Shown here one piece after another: positions 32,716-44,355 of a DNA stretch of 64,000 bases (position 1 is the first letter of the stretch; each line of letters opens with the position of its first letter). The stretch lies in NCBI GenBank assembly GCA_038277395.1, contig CM076193.1:70698252-70762251 (forward strand), read 5' to 3'. The notes beneath the pieces are model-generated. The model ran no database searches. It was not told where the DNA came from and worked only from the letters and a program-made list of their open reading frames with translations. Both the position numbers and the translations under genes were made by a program. The stretch comes from Dryocosmus kuriphilus (taxonomy: Eukaryota > Arthropoda > Insecta > Hymenoptera > Cynipidae).

Positions 32716-35671
32716 ATGTGGGCCTACATTAAATTCATCAACGGATCAACGAATTATCGTAACAAAAAGAAAATAGTTTCAACGACAGAAATTTCCAAGT
32801 TTAACATAAAGTCCCACAAAAAACATCTCAAATACGAATAAAAAACCAAAGATGAAGGGAAATTGGCAGTGCAAATTGTGCTTTTGGAAGGTAATTAAAA
32901 CGTTTACAATGATATTTTAGTGTTCTCATAATATTCAAACAGTGTCTAGGTTCACTTCATGATTTGATTGAAGCAGCAAAATGCATTAAAAGTGCATGCA
33001 TTTTTATGTTGGAATGCATAACCTCAATCTCGACCGGAAAATTTTCGAGAATGTGTTGTGATTTTCGCCTATTGTCATCTTTTTGAATGTAAAATCATAA
33101 AGTACTGAAAGTGTAATTTTGACCGACTTTGTGCTGTGAATGAAAAGTTAATTTGTTTCAAAGAAAAACTATAAAAATTAAAATCTCATGCAAAAGAATA
33201 AATTTTGCAAAGAAAATTTTTTCATCAAAATTTTTTATCGTGACTTTGATTTTGAAATAAATAATTATTAATTATCGCCACAGCACTTGTAAATTCATAA
33301 GTTGTATATAAATATATTCTTGAACTATATATATATGCTTATTATTTGGATATATTGACAAAATTTTTTTTTCCTGTAGAAAATCGGAAGACCATTGTAG
33401 AAGCGATTGCTTCGAGCAGATTAAAGTCTGTACCGAATAATTTACTGGAAACCGCGTACAAGATTTGATTTCATGTGATTTAAGATATGTTAATCCTTTT
33501 TAATGCAACTTGAATTCAAGTGTATTTTCAATACATTTGAATCCAAATATACTGGATCAGATTTTTAATAATTCGAGACAAGTGAATCCTTTTCGATACA
33601 AATTTCATTACAGAGAACTACTTCCTTATCAAAAAGGCTGAATAGCCGTTTGGAGAGTTTACAGAAAAATGTCGAGGAAGTACTAAGGATACATACTGAA
33701 AATGGAACCGCTAAATTAAATTCGCGTACCATAGTACAACCTGCAGTTGTATTCTGTGACGAATATATCGAAGATTCTAACCGGAGTGAAGGCATTATAG
33801 CAGAGTCGAACAGTGAGGTAATATTAATGTACTTTTCCACAAAGAAGAAAAGAAATTAAGCACGAAAAAATTTTTTCTTTCAGGAAATCGACAGAAGTGG
33901 AACAGAAAAAGATCCTTTTGACGAAATTCCTTCAAATGTGAGTGATACAAAACTAACTAACAAGAAGAAACTTATTTGTCTACGAAATTATTTTCAGGAA
34001 GCAAACACCCCCGAGAAATCAAGTCTTGTGGAACAGGCACTAAAGGATGAAGTAAATTTTATTAAACATAATAGCACAATACGTTATAATATTATTTACA
34101 TGAAATTTTCTTTCAGGAATCTAACGGCCACAAGAAAGAAATTTCAGCAATTGCTGATAGCCATTCGAAACATGGTGATGACATGGAAACAAATCACTCT
34201 GAATTTACGGAAGATAAAGAAAATGATGAGGTAGATTACATTGAACGTTATTATTATAAATTAGAAAAACTAATGAGCGAAAATTGACTTTCAGGAATCT
34301 AACAGTAACAAACAAAGTGATGAAAACGTGAACGAAAAAAAAGGAAAACATGACGATGACGTGGCAGCAAATAACTCTGAATTGACGGAAGAGAACGAAA
34401 ATGATGAGGTAGATTAAATTGAACGTTATAATTATGAATTAGTAAAACTAATGAGCAAAAATTTACTTTCAGATATCTAACAGTAACAAAAAGAGTGATG
34501 AAAACATGAAAAAAAAAAAAAGAAGAGTTATGCCCAAATTTAAATCAAAAGGAGCAGATCAGCAAAGAAAACATGATGAATCATTAATAGACAACGAAGA
34601 AACGCATGCACAAACATCTGTGGACGTTGACAATATAAAAATGTTGAAAATGAAGAACGCAGAACTGCGCAAAGACTTTGCTGCTACAAAAAAGAGAGAA
34701 CTCGAATACCGTGAGAAGTACCACAGTTTACGAGATGAAAATGTAAAGTTGAGAAAGCTCAATGTTGATTTGCAAACTGTTGTTATTGACAAGATTAAAG
34801 AACGAGACGGTGTGAAAAGCTTACTTTACACAGAAAATATTACTTATATTCTGTTATTCACGAATTGTTTCAATTCTAGCTAAACTTGAAGCACTGGAAC
34901 GAGCAGAAAGCAATCCAGGGCAATCAGGAGGCATTTCTTCTAGTTTTTCACGAATCGGATTCTTGCGAGAAAGTGAAGAGACGGTATATAACAATTTCAA
35001 GCAATAAAATGGCGAATGTGTTACAACTTTTTAGTATATCAAATATGCTTTTGTTCATGTGCAAAGGTTCACATTGGGCAAGGTGCTTACGTACCAGTAA
35101 CTTCCTTCAACCTCATTACCACACAAAAAACCCCATACCAGTTTGTGGGGACGTATTTGAATTATCAATTCGAACTTTCTACTATGCTGGAGAGCACTGT
35201 TAGTGGTTTAAGTAAAAACAGATCGAAAAAGGGGAACGAGAGATGCAAAAAATTGGACGTTACCAAATTAGCAATTGGTGAAGGTAATTCAAATACACTG
35301 ATTTGCAACTTAATAAATGATATACAAAAGAAATAATTACATAAAAGTTTTCTGAATTCATACATTTGATATCAAAAATGAAATCTGAAAGGAAAAAAAA
35401 TCATAAAATCTATTTTACAAAATGTTGTGTACATACAATTATAATTATTGAAAACATCTTTACAGCATTTTACAGCAACTGGCTCATCAATGACTATAAA
35501 CCAAAGACGAGAAAAAACGGCAAGCCTTTTAACGTACACACAGAGATTGGCAACTTTTACTACCATGTTGGAAAATATCTGGATTACCTCAAGACCAACC
35601 ACAAAAGTAATGAAGAGAGTTCATCACAAAATAAAGATAAACAAGACAAGCGTAGTGATGGGTTTAAGTGA
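32716..35671 (+). pseudogene. BEN-domain coiled-coil protein gene, 11 exons, nearly intact
   Basis: GT/AG exons that keep phase can be read at 32716-32890, 33380-33462, 33614-33817, 33884-33937, 33998-34051, 34117-34230, 34295-34408, 34473-34809, 34880-34983, 35067-35283 and 35466-35671, about 556 residues in all. Exon 8 encodes a coiled coil (MLKMKNAELRKDFAATKKRE). Exons 10-11 encode a BEN domain (VHIGQGAYVPVTSFN ... VSGLSKNRSKKG ... GNFYYHVGKYLDYL), a DNA- and protein-binding fold. Exons 4 and 5 are both 54 bp; exons 6 and 7 are both 114 bp and similar, so they arose by duplication. Damage is small: a TAA at 32839 in exon 1, and AT in place of GT after exon 2. The gene probably encodes an accessory factor of the CACTA-like element. 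Confidence 0.7.
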
Positions 35672-35829
35672 AAAGCTTTTCGATTTCTCTCCGGGCAACT
35701 CTGACGTAGAGTGACTTAATAATATGTTATTATTCACTTAAAATCAGTATCCGCTAATACATTAATAAATTTTCTTTTTTAAGCGAAGAACGATTTCTTT
35801 TTTTTTTTTTTTTTGTGACATCCTGTGAA
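35672..35829. other. 3' flank of the BEN gene, T-rich run
   Basis: A second plus-strand stop lies at about 35712 in another frame. An AATAAATTTT signal lies near 35764. A T-run of about 20 lies at 35794-35814. Confidence 0.4.
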
Positions 35830-36110
35830 ACGAGATCCTGGATTGAAATATAGATTCGGACATCTGAATCCATTTTAACCCGTATCAGCAATCCATATTC
35901 TGTGGATTAAAACAGATTCATTTAATTCAATCCAAATGAATCCTCAAATTATGGAACAAGATTCTAGATTGAAACATGGATTCAAACAGATTGAAGCATT
36001 AAATCCATTTTTATGCGTATCGGCAATCCATATTTTGTGGATTCGAACAGATTCATTCAATCCAATCCAAATGAATCCTCAAATTATGGAACAAGATTCT
36101 AGATCGAAAT
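35830..36110 (+). repeat. Duplicated subterminal unit (about 130 bp) of the CACTA-like right arm
   Basis: The phrase AATCCATATTCTGTGGATTA, followed by AATCCTCAAATTATGGAACA and AGATTCTAGATTGAAA, occurs at 35888-35975 and again at 36026-36110, with few changes. It contains the same GGATTGAAA words as the left arm. Confidence 0.7.
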
Positions 36111-36148
36111 GGATTGAACAAATTTCAATCCATTTCAATCCAGACGCG

Positions 36149-38712
36149 GAAGAAGGGATTCTACTTGGATTTGTTCCTCGATAAGAACACGCATTTTTTG
36201 TCGGAAATTGACGTGTTACTTGAATATGATAAAAGAAATTTAGAGGAACGTGAAAAATTTTTAACAGAATTAAAAGAGAGGGAAAAATCTAGGAACCCTC
36301 ATAACAAAGAAAAACCTTCTGCAAACAGTTTTTTGAGGAAAAAATTCGGGACTCAGGACATTCAATCATACTCGACAGAAATACGAAAATTATTAACAAA
36401 ATTATACCCGAGGAAAATTCGCGAATGGGAATTGCGTCGAACCTACGAAAATCTTAGAATAGAATATAAAATGTACATGAAAAGAAACGATCCCGAAACC
36501 TTCGAGGAACTTCAAAATTTAGGGAAGCAGTGGGAAACTGAGCTAGCCAAATCCAAAACTGGACGGCAGTTCTTACAAATTACGGAACCTAAAATCGAAG
36601 ATAAAAATGAGCAGAGGAGAAATAACGATAACGGGGATAAAAATAACGTTGAAAATAATAAAGAAAAAAAAGGGATAATAAGAACAGACAAAATAATAAT
36701 GGATAAGCAAAAAAAAATTAAGAACCAAGGTAGAAGAACATTTAAAACTCAATACCTTTCTCACCAATCGGATTTCCTTTCCTGCCATACCAATCGCAAT
36801 ACCAGAAAATCCAGAGGCCTAATTTCAGACCTACATTCCCACCTGGTTTCCATCCTGGATTGAAACTGATTCCCCAACTACAATTCAAGATATCCTTTCA
36901 ATCCCTATAATCAAATGCTTCCAATTTTTAACCAACTGGCTTTAGGATCAAATAAAAAACAAAATAATCCGACGATCGAATTCCGAAATGAATACGTGGA
37001 AAATACTACAGGGGAAAATAAACATTAAAATTACTAAAAGTCAAACTACGTTAAACAAAATTAAAATTCGAGAAATAATAACAGTAATAAACAAACCAAT
37101 ACAAACACAAAAGCGAAAATTTCAAATTCGGAAAATGCGAGCGTAAATGAAAATAGGAAAAATACGAATTGCTTTTAATGTAAAATGCCCGGGCATTTTA
37201 AAAGAGAATGCATACATTATTTTTACAACCAGGGAAACTGGCAGGGCGGGCATTAGAATTTAAGCCCTATTACCGAAACGCCAGAAATGTTAAGTTCTGA
37301 TAAAGACGAAACACCAGAAACACGTTTCCACTTAATGACAAAATTCGAAAACAATTTATATAGAATTTTAATAGACACCGGCGCCTAACATTCCTATGTA
37401 GGGCAGAAATTGATTGAAAAAATTCAGAAAACAAAAGCCGTAATAATAGGGTAAGTAGTCATCCCTATTCTCAACGGTAAAAAGACGAAACGCGTACTGT
37501 TCAGGTTAGTTCCAAAATTAAATTCAGTAGGTATATTAGGCACAGATATGCTTAAAAGCTTATAAATGACTCAGAGACTTGGTGATTACCAGGTAACCCA
37601 CCCACACACTATCCAATGGAAGCGCAACCAAACTCTCTACCCCTCCCAATTATTCAGCACTCACTCAAAAACGAAATAGACCTGAAAGTACAATAAAAAA
37701 AATAAGGATAGGATAAATGTAAATTGTAAAAATATATTAGAAATCAAGAAAGAAAATAAAAGCAATAAATTGAAACCAAAATTCGGAGGAACGATTAGTT
37801 TGAAACGCGACAGGGAGACTGACAGAATCAAACTAAATTTAGAAAATAGCGAAATCCCCCTAGTAGCTATTAATCCACACCCATCCCAAAAAACAAAGAA
37901 TGCCCAAATTCCCGTAACAAATCCTGACGAGGATATCACAAGCTTAATAAACATCCCCATAAGGAACAAATTCCAACCCTTAGAAGGCACCCTTACCCAA
38001 GACACTGCGGCAACGACTCAAACACCCAACACTCAATTAGATTAGGAGAACCTAGATTTACGAAGGATAACAAAAATGATGAAAATTCGTGAAAAATTGA
38101 ATATAATAAAAATAAGGATCGGAACAAGGAAAAGCGATGGTAACCTTAGGAAGAATAATAAGGTTACTGAAATTAAAAAGAATAATGAATCACAAAAAGT
38201 TAGCGAATTGGTGGAAAGGAACAAAAGAAATCAATGGTTTAATTTTTAAAACAAGGCAATCTTGTTAAATAGTATTTCAGATAAACCAGGAAAAATTGAA
38301 GAATAAAATAATTATTCTTCAGAAATTTGCGACGGCATTGTTGAATTAAATGACAATCAGCAAGCCCAACTAGAAAAATTATTAGAAGAAAAAATTCAAA
38401 TCTACCACGGGAAAGAACAGAGGGCAACTCATTTAACTGAACACAAAATTCATGTTCTGGGACAGGACCACATAAAACAACGCTATTATCACGTAAGTCC
38501 TAACAGTAAGGAAGAAATTTTTAAAGAAGTAGATAAAATGTTAGAACAGGGAATAATAAAACATTCCTATTGAGACTGGCCGAATCCGATCGTTATGATA
38601 AAGAAACCAAATGGGGAATACAGATTTTACCTAGATTTTCGTAAGGTAACTAATGTGACTAAAAACGATCTTTACCCAATACCACTCATGACAGAAATTT
38701 TAGACATTCTTA
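36149..38712 (+). pseudogene. Old gypsy element: rest of gag, zinc knuckle, protease, start of reverse transcriptase
   Basis: Gag text is open from the CACTA-like border to 36863 (a charged helical capsid region with LLTKLYPRKIREWELRRTYE). Near 37163-37207 a CCHC knuckle is readable but its second codon group is broken by a stop. Near 37368-37390 RILIDTGA is the protease active site, followed at once by a stop; VGILGTDML near 37529-37556 is the end of the protease fold. From 38330 reverse-transcriptase text begins, with LEQGIIKHSY, a TGA stop at about 38573, and NPIVMIKKPNGEYRF. The frame is cut at 38712 by the MITE. Stops and shifts throughout show an old copy. Confidence 0.65.
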
Positions 38713-38805
38713 CACGGAGAAAAAAATCTGACTGTAATAGCAAGAACATTTTTCATGCGTTTGCAGCAGCTTTCATTCTTGTTATCCTGGTGCAAAATTT
38801 ATATA

Positions 38806-40091
38806 CCAGGTGTATAAGCTTAAATCCGCTGTTCGCTCAGAGATGGCGGTAGTGAACATATTTAGCTACAATAGAAACGTCATGCTTTTTTTTTGTGTGA
38901 GTTCGACACCTGTCTACATAAATCAGTGCACATAGTCAGTTTTTTATAGAAGAAGATAAATTTTTTCTTGAGTAATCATGTCTAGTTTTGTGCCAGAAAA
39001 GGAGCATTTACGGGAAGCTCTACTTTTTTGCTTCAGTTTGAAGAAATCGGCTGCCGAATCACATCGAATGCTTATGGAGGCCTATGGTGACAGTGCTTTA
39101 TAGGAAACAACTTGCAGAGACTGGTTTCGTTGGATCAAAGGCGGTCATTTTGACTTGAGTGACAAGAAGCGTGAAAATCGGCCCAAAAAAGTTGAGGACC
39201 ATGAATTACAGGCTCTTTTGGATGAGGACGATACACAAACACAAAAAATGCTTGCCGAACAGTTAGGTGTTACTCAACCGGCCATTTCCATGCGTTTACA
39301 TGCCATGGGAAAGATCCAAAAAATGGGAAAATGGGTACCCCATGAGCTGAACGATAGGCAGATGGAGCGACGCCAAAACACATGTGAAATCTTGCTTGCT
39401 AGACACAAAAGAAAGTCGTTTCTGCATCGTGTGGTGACTGGAGACAAAAAGTGGATTTATTTTGAGAATCCGAAACGAAGAAAATCGTGGGTCGATCCCG
39501 GACAACCATCAACTTCTTTCTCAAGACCTAATCGCTTTGGACGCAAGACGATGCTGTGCGTATGGTGGGATCAGCAGGGTGTCGTCTACTATGAGCTATT
39601 AAAACCTGGTGAAACTGTCGATGCTCACCGCTACCACCAACAACTAATCAAATTGCGCCGTGCTTTGCGTGAAAAAAGGCCGGATTATGAAGAAAGACAT
39701 GAGAAGCTGATTTTTCTTCACGACAACGCCCCATCGCACACGTCAAAAATGGTCCAAAACTACTTGAAAACACTCAACTGGGAGGTGCTACCTCATCCCG
39801 CTTATTCACCAGACCTGGCCCCTTCTGATTACCACCTGTTTTCGTCGATGGGTCACGCGCTCGCTGAACAACACTTCGATTCGTACGAAGACGTCGGAAA
39901 TTGGCTTGACGAGTGGTTTGCATCGAAAGATAAAGACTTTTTTTGGCATGGTATACACAAATTGCCCGAGAGATGGGGAAAATGTATAGCAAGCGAGGGA
40001 AAATACTTTGAATAAAGTTTATTTTATTTTCTGCAAAAAAAAAAGACTTTCTTTTGCCTAAAAAACAGCGGATTTAAGCTTATACACCTGG
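38806..40091 (+). mobile_element. Mariner element, 1,286 bp, perfect 28-bp inverted ends
   Basis: CCAGGTGTATAAGCTTAAAT at the left (38806-38833 in full) is the exact inverse of 40064-40091. TA lies on both sides (38804-38805 and 40092-40093). Length and ends are those of a complete mariner. It is inserted in the left part of the MITE. Confidence 0.93.
38978..40015 (+). pseudogene. Mariner transposase, full length with one stop codon
   Basis: From the ATG at 38978 the frame covers 345 codons, the standard mariner length. A single TAG at 39101-39103 (codon 42) interrupts the N-terminal helix-turn-helix region. The rest is open. The catalytic D,D34D residues are all visible: VVTGDKKWIYFE, FLHDNAPSHTS and YSPDLAPSDYHLF. 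The gene ends about 50 bases before the right inverted end, as usual. A single nonsense change in an otherwise complete copy indicates a young insertion. Translation could restart downstream, but the DNA-binding region would be incomplete. Confidence 0.9.
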
Positions 40092-40236
40092 TATTTTAAG
40101 GAGAGATCCCTTCATGCTGAAAAAGTTGAAAGTTTCATGATTTTAGAGCAGTTATGCTTTGGGAGAATAGCTCCAACTTTGCGTTGCTATGGTTTTAAGA
40201 AAACTCACCCTATTTCAGCAAGAGTTCCCTTGCAAC

Positions 40237-40518
40237 CAGGGCCGTAACCAGCCATAGGGCCCGACGGGCCCCCCCCCCCCCCCCCCCCCGAAATTCCGTG
40301 AATCCAACATTTTCCTATAGATGCGAATCATGTTTTAAAAATATGTCTATCGACAATGTCTATTGGCAATTGACATGTATGTGCGTGACTGACAATTAAA
40401 ATACAGTGATGATATTGATAACAATAAAGCAGTTTTTCACTAATGAGTCCAACTTATAACTACGTTTTGAGCCCCCCCCCCCCCCCTCCCCCAAACCAAA
40501 TTTCTGGCTACGGGCCTG
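40237..40518. mobile_element. hAT-type MITE, 282 bp, with 8-bp target duplication
   Basis: The ends are CAGGGCCGTAACCAGCC and, in reverse, CAGGCCCGTAGCCAGAA, of hAT type. CTTGCAAC is repeated exactly at 40229-40236 and 40519-40526. Two long C-runs (about 40270-40289 and 40472-40490) lie near the ends. No gene is present. The element is inserted in the right part of the TA-flanked MITE. Confidence 0.9.
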
Positions 40519-40814
40519 CTTGCAACCAAAACACACGTTCAGCGCCAGTAGGCGAGGCCTAACAATTAACATCTCAGTTGCAAGTGTACTCTTGCTGAGA
40601 TAGGATGAGTTTAGTCGTGCTTTTCACGCATGGCTTGACTCTAGCAATAATAGCATGCACTTTTTTCTTTTATAGTATAAGATATTGCATACTAGAAATT
40701 CATGAGTTAATGCCAATATTGTTAGAATTTCATATCGATTTCGCACCTTGAAGTTCCGTGCTTTAAAAGGAAGAGCTCAGCTTGCTGCAATAGTCCGATT
40801 TTTTTCTCCGTGTA

Positions 40815-43005
40815 GAGCAGCAAAGTTCATTTCGATAATAGATTTAAAATTAGCATATTTACAAATCCCTTTAGAAGAATTCAAGGCCGATTACAGCATT
40901 TACAGTAACCGGAAAATCATCACACCAGACCTAAAGCCTAACGTTTTTTGTTATTTAAACGACATAGTTATAGTCACGCAAAATTTCTATTATCATTTAA
41001 AATATTTGAATATAGTTTTGGATCAATTGAATGAAGCAAATTTAACGATCAGTCTAGATAAGTGTGAATTTAGCTGTTCAGAAATAAAATACTTGAGTTT
41101 CAAAGTTAATAAAAAAGGACTCCAGGTAGACAATGATAAAATCCAACGAATCCTTAATTTTCTTAAACCAAAAAATGTTAAACAAGTTCAACGAATAATA
41201 GGTATGGCAAGTTGGTATAGAGAATTCATACCGCACTTTGCAGAAATTATAGAACCCTTAAATAAACTATTAAAAAAGAATAAGGCATGGTATTGGGAAT
41301 TAGAACAAGGAGAGGCATTACAAAATATTGAGGATCTTTTAACTTCATATTTCTCCCAACCATTTCAATTAGAAACACACGCGAGTAATACGGGATTAGG
41401 AGCCGTACTCAAATCAAAGAGGGGAAAATGTATGTAATAGCGTACGCGAGTAGAGCCCTCAACGACGCGGAGTCTCGTCACTCGGCCTTAGAAAAAAAGT
41501 GCCTGGCCGTGGTTTTGTCAATCAGAAAATTTAGACCGTATCTCAAATGTTACAATTTCTAAGTCATAATGGACTAGTTGGCGTTAAAATGACTCCATAA
41601 CCTTAAAAACCCCACAGGCAGACGGGCCAGATGGGCACTGGAACTGCTAGAATATGACTATTAGGTCATATATCGAAAAGGAAATTCGAATCTGGTACCT
41701 GACGCTCTTTCAAGATCAAAAGAAACAGCAAAAGAAGTCGCTTTCGTGTTGTTCTGTAGCACGAAAAAATCGAGGGCAGACATAAACGATCCGACAGACG
41801 ACTGGTACTCCAATAAAATAAGACAAATTAAAAAAAGAACGGAGAAGCACGGAAAATGGCGAATACAAGACTCTCAACTTTATTTTTACAGAACTGAACC
41901 TTTAAAATCTCCTCTATTACTCGAGTCTAGCCCATGAAAAAACTCATCGTACCCAAAACATTATGAAATCAAGTTCTAACAGAAAACCACGACTGTATAC
42001 AATCGGGACATTTAATTTCGGAGAGAACGCACGCGAGAATTTCGGATTACTACTTGTGGCGAGGGATGTATTCAGAAATAATCAAATAAGTAAAAAACTG
42101 TACTGTATATTAGAGAACAAAACTTAGTAACCAAGCAAAAATAGGGCTAATGGGAAAAAGAATTCTAGAGGAATCTTGAATCATGTTTGACGCAGATATC
42201 ATGGGACCATTGCCAATTTCGAGAAAGAAAAAAAACCAATACATATTAATTTTCATGGATATTTTCACGAAAAAAGCAAACGGAACTACTATCGAGACAG
42301 AGTTTCATAGACGTGTCATTTCCCGTTGGGGAACACCGCGAATTCTCAATACGGATAATAGCATGGAGTTCGTAAATAACAAAATTCTCTAACTTACGGA
42401 AAAGTTCGGTTTTAGGTATATTTACTGAAACTCCCAAATACTACCCCCAAATGAACCCTACGGAAAGGTCCAATAGGACAATCAAGCAAATAATTAAATC
42501 GTACTTAGAAAATGACCACCCAACCCGGGACGAATTCGGACAATTCGGGACAATTCGCGATTAATACAAGTAAAAACTCTTCAACTCAGTTTAACCCAGC
42601 GTTTTTAAACTTAGGTAGAGAGATAGAACCACTCAAATCCTTCAAAAGAGGCATAGAAATAGACAGTGAGATACAATTCCAGAGTATAGACAAATGGACA
42701 GATAGGCTTAGAAGATTACAACAGTAAAGAAAGAAGTCCAGAAAAATTTGGACGAAGCAAATGGTAAACAAGCTTTTAGGTATAATTTAAGAAGAAGGGA
42801 AATCGAATACGAGAGGTAGGTGATAGAGTTTTAAAAATGGTAACCAAACTATCAAATAAGGCAGAGAAAAAAGCAGGAAAACGTTTGACCAGTGTGAAGG
42901 TCCATTTATCATCAAGAAGAAAATCTCCTCCACAATTTACAAATTGAACAACCTTATCGAAAAAAGTATAGGGGAATTCAACGTTAGCGACATAAAAATA
43001 TAAAA
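40815..43005 (+). pseudogene. Old gypsy element: reverse transcriptase end, RNase H, integrase remnants
   Basis: Text resumes after the MITE with AKFISIIDLKLAYLQIPLE. The catalytic box reads YLND at 40952-40963 in place of YLDD, so the first aspartate is lost. GMASWYREFIPHFAEII follows. The RNase H start (THASNTGLGAVL) is near 41377. Integrase pieces are FDADIMGPLPISRKK (42186 on), LNTDNSMEF near 42346, and NPTERSNRTIKQII near 42453-42495. Many stops separate them. After about 43005 nothing is recognisable. Confidence 0.65.
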
Positions 43006-43612
43006 ATTAGATACTCGCAACAAAATTTAGATAATAGAAATAATTTTTTAAAGTTTTAAATAACAGGAATAAGGAAAGAATATAGAAGAATTTAATATTA
43101 ATAATTTAAAATGTGGAAAATTTAGATAGCAAGAACGGCACATAGAAAATGGATATACGGTTTCATGTAATTTAGACATACTCCAAACTCTAAACAGAAT
43201 GACAACTCAAAGACAGATTTAGGACAAAGAAAAATGTTTATTTTACAGCAAAATGGAGGTTCCGAGGTAATTCTAAACATACCCAGGAAGCAAAAATCCA
43301 TTCACTTTTGTTTGAATGGGTTTTGAGGTCTTCTGAATTGCGTATCTGTCACTGGAATTCCAGATTACCGCCCATAGGTTAAAGTGACTTTTGAACGAGA
43401 ACGTTAGCTTTTCAATCTGCCACGTAATTTTTTCTGAGACCCATTCAGTCGCGATTGTGAATCAGGATTATCCGTCTGAGAAACAATAGTTCCCATTTAA
43501 AATAATTTACTTAAAGTTAAAATTCTGAATCATAAATAGCGTAAATAATTGACTATAAAATTAATAAATTAACATTATTTTAGATAAATAATTTAATGAA
43601 GTTGTAAAGCCA
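43006..43612. other. AT-rich spacer, nothing recognised
   Basis: The missing LTR of the old gypsy element may have lain here, but I find no match to sequence left of 25,395. Confidence 0.35.
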
Positions 43613-44147
43613 TTCTCTCTTCCCCTCACCCCCTTCTCCCTTTTTCCTTATTATCCCCTTTGACCTGTAACCATTGACTTTGGACCTATTTGACCCGCAT
43701 GGGCACATGACCCCGTGAAAAAAAAACACCCTCACCACTATGTGTGTGACAAGAGTTGATCCACCTTGACTATATTTAACGTGATCTATCTATTATCCTT
43801 AAATTGATTTGGTTTTTGGTTTTTAGCCAATTTCAATGAAATTAGATCGTGAATTTAATAAATGACGTAGCAAAATGAAGGTTTTTTGAGAGATGAATTT
43901 ATTCCTGAGCATAAAAAAGCGAATCAATATTTAGGCAGTATCACAAATGGAAAGTATAAATTAATAGTTAATATTTTTAATGTGACACCAAATTTTAATA
44001 TAATTCAAGGACAAAAAATAGAAATTTTTGGAAGTCTATATGATAATGGTAAATAATTTTAAAATTAAACTTAAAAAAAAAAATTTATATATCACTAATA
44101 TATATAATACGAGAGGGGAAGGGAGAAGGGGGTGAGGGGAAGGGAGC
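43613..44147. repeat. Inverted repeat around a short open fragment
   Basis: CTTCCCCTCACCCCCTTCTCC near 43618-43638 is the inverse of sequence near 44110-44135. Between them, from about 43889, a 58-codon plus-strand frame reads FLRDEFIPEHKKANQYLGS and FNIIQGQKIEIFGSLYDN. It has no ATG of its own and I do not recognise it; an OB-fold-like strand pattern is possible. The arms may be a small transposon's ends, but no target duplication is clear. Confidence 0.4.
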
Positions 44148-44161
44148 TGGATTCCTGACAC

Positions 44162-44232
44162 AGCGGCGGCGGCGCGGCGACGACGGCGACGGCGGCGGCG
44201 GCGGCGACGGCGGCGACGGCGGCGGCGGCGGC
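44162..44232 (+). repeat. GCG-rich trinucleotide microsatellite
   Basis: (GGCGGC/GGCGAC)n runs for about 70 bases, strikingly GC-rich in an AT-rich window. Confidence 0.9.
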
Positions 44233-44355
44233 GAGATCTTTTTATATATATAGAGAGATATATATTTTTTTAGACAATTCCAGCATTGGTATTAATGTTC
44301 AAAATTCCAGTCATATTACTATCCTCCAGGAAGAATCAATGGATTTAAGTCTTTT

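Larger units (their letters stand above)
25838..36148. mobile_element. CACTA (En/Spm)-like DNA transposon, about 10.3 kb, two divergent genes
   Basis: Short inverted ends are visible: CGCGGCTGGATT at 25838-25849 and AATCCAGACGCG at 36137-36148 (11 of 12 match). Inside both ends are many GGATTGAAATGGATTC-type words in both orientations, typical of CACTA subterminal regions. The left arm holds a 216-bp tandem array and the right arm a 130-bp duplication. It carries a minus-strand tnp2-type transposase and a plus-strand BEN-domain gene with a shared upstream region. I cannot identify the target duplication, so exact ends are uncertain by some bases. Confidence 0.7.
38713..40812. mobile_element. 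MITE with CACGGAGAAAAAAATC ends, itself hit by two elements
   Basis: The left end reads CACGGAGAAAAAAATCTGACT; the right end is its inverse with one change in that stretch. TA at 38711-38712 and 40813-40814 gives the target duplication. Reverse-transcriptase text stops at the left border and resumes at the right one. The element itself is about 530 bp once the mariner and the hAT MITE are removed, and has no gene. TA duplications point to Tc1/mariner-type mobilisation. Confidence 0.75.
25395..43005 (+). mobile_element. Old, dismembered Ty3/gypsy element hosting several insertions
   Basis: Plus-strand gag, zinc knuckle, protease, reverse transcriptase, RNase H and integrase remnants occur in the right order. 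They are split by a CACTA-like element (about 25838-36148) and by a MITE (38713-40812). With these removed the retroelement would span about 5.2 kb. Stops are frequent in all parts. No LTR is visible on either side, so the ends given are only the limits of recognisable coding text. Confidence 0.6.

Noticed and set aside
44162..44232. GCG-rich tract as a CpG island or promoter
   Set aside because: Only about 70 bases and purely trinucleotide repeat; no gene starts next to it.
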